A DNA stretch of 25,821 bases from the IMG/VR virus record IMGVR_UViG_3300042305_001758, positions 1-25,821 of that record. One strand, given 5' to 3'. Of the stretch, positions 23,801-25,821 are shown piece by piece. The notes under the pieces were generated by a model. The model saw nothing but the letters and a program-made list of their open reading frames with translations, did no database searches and was not told the origin of the DNA. The position numbers and the translations under genes were made by a program. Source of the DNA: a virus. Position 1 is the first letter of the stretch. Each line of letters starts with the position of its first letter.

Positions 23801-25004
23801 TAATGATTTCAAAGAACTTCAAGTTAAAATTGCTCCGGCGATTGTACCAGAATCATTATCTCTAGACGCCGAATATATTGTCTCGGTAAAAAATCAATCT
23901 AATTTAGGTTTACAATTTGATACTTCTGAAGTAGTAAATAAACTTGAATTGCAGACAAATCTTGTCACGGTTGAATATTCTGAATTTAAACTTAATGTAT
24001 TTTCAGAAGCCGGTTCGCAAATTCTGTCCACAGATGCTGAATACGTCAACAAAGTGCATCTCTATTCGGATGTAACTGGGCAAATTGAAATCAACGAAAC
24101 CGTTGCTATAATTGAACTTGAAACCAATCTTCAATCAGATGAGTTTAAAGAACTTCGAATTGAATTTCCATCTGAATTTTTAGCAGAAACCTTAAATACC
24201 GATTCTGAATATGTTAACAAATTTCAGTTAGAAACTAATGTAGAAACAAATAATTTTATAAAATATGAAATTGATATTATACCAGAACCAGCTAAATCGA
24301 CGCAATATCACAGAGAAACTATCTTAAGATTTGAACTTCTTCCTGTTTCAGAAATTATACAAACAATCACTGAGCGAGTAAATGTATTAGAAATATATGT
24401 TGATGCTACCACAACATGGGAAAGTCAAGTTAAAGTTCTAGAAACAGTTGTTGAAATTGTATTAGATGATATTATACTATATCCATATCAATCAAGAGAA
24501 TTGATTTTAAATATACCTCTCTTTGAAAATCTAAGTTCTTCTATATCCGCGGAATATGTCAATAAAATACCAACGGATATAAATTTATTCTCAGAACAAA
24601 ATTTTGTGGGAATAAATAAAGTAGAATCTGAAATTGCTTCTTTAGCTAAGGTACAAGATTTTAATCCATTTAGAAATAATACAATAACTTACGGAGACAC
24701 AACAATTGCAACTTTGGCTAATAGGCCGATTCAAGACGAGCAAAATAAAACATTCGAATCGGAGTTTGGTCAAAAGTCAGTAACAAAGAATGTAAAAATT
24801 TCTGGAACCATCACTATTTCTGGTAACAGTGTGATAGGAACTGGAACAAGTTTTACATCAGACTATTCGAATAATAGTAGTCTGATAGTAGGAAGTGAAA
24901 AGTTTATTATTACAGGTATTTCAAATACAGAGTTTATGACAATTAACGTCAACCCAGCAGGCACATACTCAGGCGCGTCTGCATACAAAGAAGTGGCCAT
25001 ATAA
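20883..25004 (+). CDS. 7: Large gp7-like baseplate wedge protein with beta-repeat arrays
   Basis: Its place between gp6 and gp8 matches T4 gp7 (1032 aa), but this protein is 1373 residues. The N-terminus FLVFLELYYEWLQ and STEEAYRFLFRTVFGENIEF (residues 163-182) match the gp7-like proteins of marine T4-like phages. Residues about 280-480 hold repeated beta units with GGSGYNVGD and RGSGYSSVP. From about residue 750 to 1260 runs a second array with AEYVNRLELYFDLTTAWYSQ units (DNA repeats at 23475-23864). The C-terminal 70 residues form another small beta domain. gp7 is the long wedge scaffold; the extra arrays probably project from the baseplate rim and may set where fibres attach (inference). 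Confidence 0.75.
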   Translation: MSNAVYLNPNFLLENISPVLDDEAFLVFLELYYEWLQTTELSISSVSGTFQKDEIVIGSTSGARGIVRLIKDDAIIVKATSLKTFDLKETLTGQISSATASLNDIKDNVLKHAANLLRNKIPEFASGKYLEYLKSEFNNQYPTETETDRRQLVAKLRNLYESKSTEEAYRFLFRTVFGENIEFRYPGEELLRVSDGKFEKTIVLRVVANDDIFGFLNETIRGATSGAVGNVVDIKLTFLGGIQFAEFTLSLVSGTFSADETIFAVNNTEVANTTTYGMLTSVIINDGGSGYNVGDSLAISGDGFEASASVSSVSDGPINKIKVNNIGYGYRLGTLATVNNAGTGGSGLYIKVTELANTYTILQPVGGGGFNQYNVGEISKVSILNRGSGYSSVPTVTLIDSTVKNLGSLHENLITIDDSGNNYSVGDSLVFSGGSPTTSANGVVASVGNTEPYGANNILFEDSFVLIQETTINGKSSALKGEDWTNNGPILRIELYDSSNVASGFGFGYSTANLSSVSISVTSGTGTNAQFTVEDIQGNSANVEVDVANNSVGIGSIRAVEISDFGIDYSSVSIDATISGDGNANLTAVISGTGISSGRFINDDGKIDYRVIQDSLFYQDFSYVIKSALTLNRYDSLVKELVHPAGLEFFGEISIQSIIGGLSPTAFTIIDFPSAISSLVPIGVSEPIQSVYKRYRIWGSSANPVGAEFRGNVVPIYIANSVVEKSTEMVVTRPTELQVTLTIIPAANFVNILELYVDASVQNIESIVRRFSELEIYVSPAVVTSNFVPKTVEVDINLQKRNLSIVNDFSNYKIEVILDENVSVNPVTELEVGIDLPISVEMLSNDREIQIEISPSILPGSISLDAEYVNRLELYFDLTTAWYSQIQVVESATKIELEVILDGTNLQIANNRELQVKIAPAIVPESLSLDAEYVNRLELYLDLTTAWYSQIQVVESATKIELEVILDGTNLQINDFKELQVKIAPAIVPESLSLDAEYIVSVKNQSNLGLQFDTSEVVNKLELQTNLVTVEYSEFKLNVFSEAGSQILSTDAEYVNKVHLYSDVTGQIEINETVAIIELETNLQSDEFKELRIEFPSEFLAETLNTDSEYVNKFQLETNVETNNFIKYEIDIIPEPAKSTQYHRETILRFELLPVSEIIQTITERVNVLEIYVDATTTWESQVKVLETVVEIVLDDIILYPYQSRELILNIPLFENLSSSISAEYVNKIPTDINLFSEQNFVGINKVESEIASLAKVQDFNPFRNNTITYGDTTIATLANRPIQDEQNKTFESEFGQKSVTKNVKISGTITISGNSVIGTGTSFTSDYSNNSSLIVGSEKFIITGISNTEFMTINVNPAGTYSGASAYKEVAI
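21721..22230 (+). repeat. GGSGY-type beta repeats in gp7
   Basis: Three or more imperfect protein repeats carry a G-x-G-Y turn followed by x-V-G-D or x-V-P: GGSGYNVGDSLAISG, RGSGYSSVPTVTL and SGNNYSVGDSLVFSG. They are degenerate at DNA level. The same G-S-G-Y pattern recurs in the gp8 gene. Confidence 0.75.
23475..23864 (+). repeat. Two nearly identical 195-bp tandem repeats in gp7
   Basis: Units 23475-23669 and 23670-23864 (65 codons each) are nearly identical. Each starts with a GA(T/C)GCCGAATAT segment, and the stretch CTTGGTATAGTCAAATTCAA is shared exactly at 23524 and 23719. A third, truncated unit begins at 23865. More diverged copies of the same AEYVN/LELY block occur on both sides, to about 24590. 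Confidence 0.95.
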
Positions 25005-25007
25005 ATA
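25000..25007 (+). promoter_or_regulatory. Late promoter TATAAATA upstream of gp8
   Basis: A perfect TATAAATA overlaps the gp7 stop codon (25002-25004) and ends 26 nt before the gp8 start. It is followed by AAAAGGAGAAT, a strong ribosome site. Confidence 0.78.
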
Positions 25008-25033
25008 TATGGTAATTACAAAAGGAGAATAAG

Positions 25034-25821
25034 ATGGCAGCTATTGCAACAAGTAAATTCAGAGTACACAATGCCGAACAATTTGTCGAGGCATTCTCTG
25101 AGGCATCAAACACAATCATGTATCTTTACGTCGGCGGCACAAGTCCATTCGTTGACGATTTCAGCCCACCAACACCAACCAATTCAACGGCAAACATTGA
25201 ATTTGAGCCATGGAGAGACAGCATCGGCGCAAAACGTGTTCAGTCTTCAGATGTGGTTCATGTTATTGATCGCTACAATTGGACAACTGGTACAGTCTAT
25301 GACATGTACGATGACACAGACACAAACATTCTCGACGATGATTTCTATGTTGTCACCGACGAGTACCAAGTTTACAAGTGCTTGTTTAATGCCGATGGCG
25401 GAAACTCAACAGTAAAGCCAACTGGCACATCAGCAACACCATTCACTGCCGCCGATGGTTATATTTGGAAGTATATGTACACCATCTCAACTGCGGATGC
25501 CCTCAAGTTTCTAACGAATGATTATATTCCAGTTAGAACAGATGGAACAGTCGCCGCAGCGGCTGTTGAAGGCGGTATTCACGTAGTTAAAGTAACTTCT
25601 GGTGGTTCTGGATATTTCTCAGGAAATACCACAGTCACCATCAATGGCGATGGTTCTGGTGCAACAGCAACTGCAACAGTCTCTGGCGGTGCAGTCACTG
25701 GAATTACAGTTACAAATAACGGAACTGGATATACATTTGCAACCGCATCAATTTCTGGTGCTGGTGGCTCAGCGGGTGCGACAGCGCGTCCAGTCATTAG
25801 CCCAAGAAATGGTCACGGCGC
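25034..25821 (+). CDS. 8: Baseplate wedge protein gp8, N-terminal part (runs off window)
   Basis: An open frame of 262 codons runs from ATG 25034 to the end of the window with no stop, so the 3' end is missing. The ATG follows a strong AAGGAG site. The N-terminus AAIATSKFRVHNAEQFVEAF (residues 2-21) then TGTVYDMYDDTDTN (86-99) and YIWKYMYTIS (143-152) follow gp8-family baseplate proteins (T4 gp8: 334 aa). gp8 forms dimers on the wedge, bound to gp7 and gp10. From residue 185 it enters G-S-G-Y repeats (GGSGYFSGN, NGTGYTFAT) like those of the gp7 gene; T4 gp8 has no such array, so an inserted or appended beta domain is likely. Codons are G+C-richer than gp7. Confidence 0.85.
   Translation, partial: MAAIATSKFRVHNAEQFVEAFSEASNTIMYLYVGGTSPFVDDFSPPTPTNSTANIEFEPWRDSIGAKRVQSSDVVHVIDRYNWTTGTVYDMYDDTDTNILDDDFYVVTDEYQVYKCLFNADGGNSTVKPTGTSATPFTAADGYIWKYMYTISTADALKFLTNDYIPVRTDGTVAAAAVEGGIHVVKVTSGGSGYFSGNTTVTINGDGSGATATATVSGGAVTGITVTNNGTGYTFATASISGAGGSAGATARPVISPRNGHG

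Noticed and set aside
25044-25415. 123-codon + frame at the start of gp8
   Set aside because: Out-of-frame shadow; the frame from 25034 has the ribosome site and gp8 motifs and stays open to the window end.
1-25821. tRNA genes, IS elements, CRISPR arrays, attachment sites
   Set aside because: None could be seen; the window is packed with genes and no gap is longer than 125 nt.

Overview
The window is an AT-rich, densely packed stretch of a T4-like (Straboviridae-related, Tevenvirinae-superfamily) contractile-tailed phage genome. Its replication genes (gp33-gp59-gp32) and baseplate genes (gp4, gp54, gp26, gp48, gp53, gp27, gp5, gp25, gp6, gp7, gp8) look most like those of the marine T4-like phages (cyanophage and pelagiphage type). 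The clearest signs are gp32 without its zinc-binding cysteines, gp5 without a lysozyme domain, a very large gp7-like protein, and TATAAATA late promoters. The host cannot be fixed from this window. A marine alphaproteobacterium such as SAR11 is plausible from base composition and the SleB-type hydrolase, but this is inference. No tRNA, IS element or CRISPR array was seen.

Region 1 (1-2172, + strand) is a glycan cassette: the end of a DegT/DnrJ/EryC1-type aminotransferase, a NeuD/PglD-type acyltransferase, a class I methyltransferase and a family 2 glycosyltransferase. All are joined by 4-bp ATGA overlaps. Region 2 (2199-4573, +) holds a secreted SleB-type cell-wall hydrolase, then the late-transcription co-activator gp33, the helicase loader gp59 and the single-strand DNA-binding protein gp32. 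It ends at a strong hairpin (4579-4601) that also ends the convergent tail operon.

Region 3 (4600-13159, - strand) reads, in transcription order: gp4 head-completion nuclease, an uncharacterised 197-aa protein, a gp54/gp19-fold tube initiator, gp26, a 66-aa ORF, and a 1914-aa putative tape measure. The gp26/66-aa junction carries a U_UUU_UUC heptamer just before the gp26 stop. A -1 slip there would join gp26 to the 66-aa ORF directly upstream of the tape measure, which is the arrangement of the lambda G/GT tail chaperones.

Region 4 (13191-25821, + strand, divergent from region 3 across 31 bp) holds gp48, gp53, gp27-like hub, a P-loop kinase-like protein, gp5-like OB hub protein, an orphan 160-aa protein, a 61-aa Hc1 (histone H1-like) protein, gp25, gp6, a 1373-aa gp7-like protein with nearly identical tandem 195-bp repeats, and the start of gp8. 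TATAAATA late promoters precede gp48, the Hc1 gene and gp8, and a CATAAATA variant precedes the 197-aa gene on the minus strand. Together regions 3 and 4 encode most of the baseplate, tube start and tail-length machinery, under late control by the gp33 pathway encoded in region 2.
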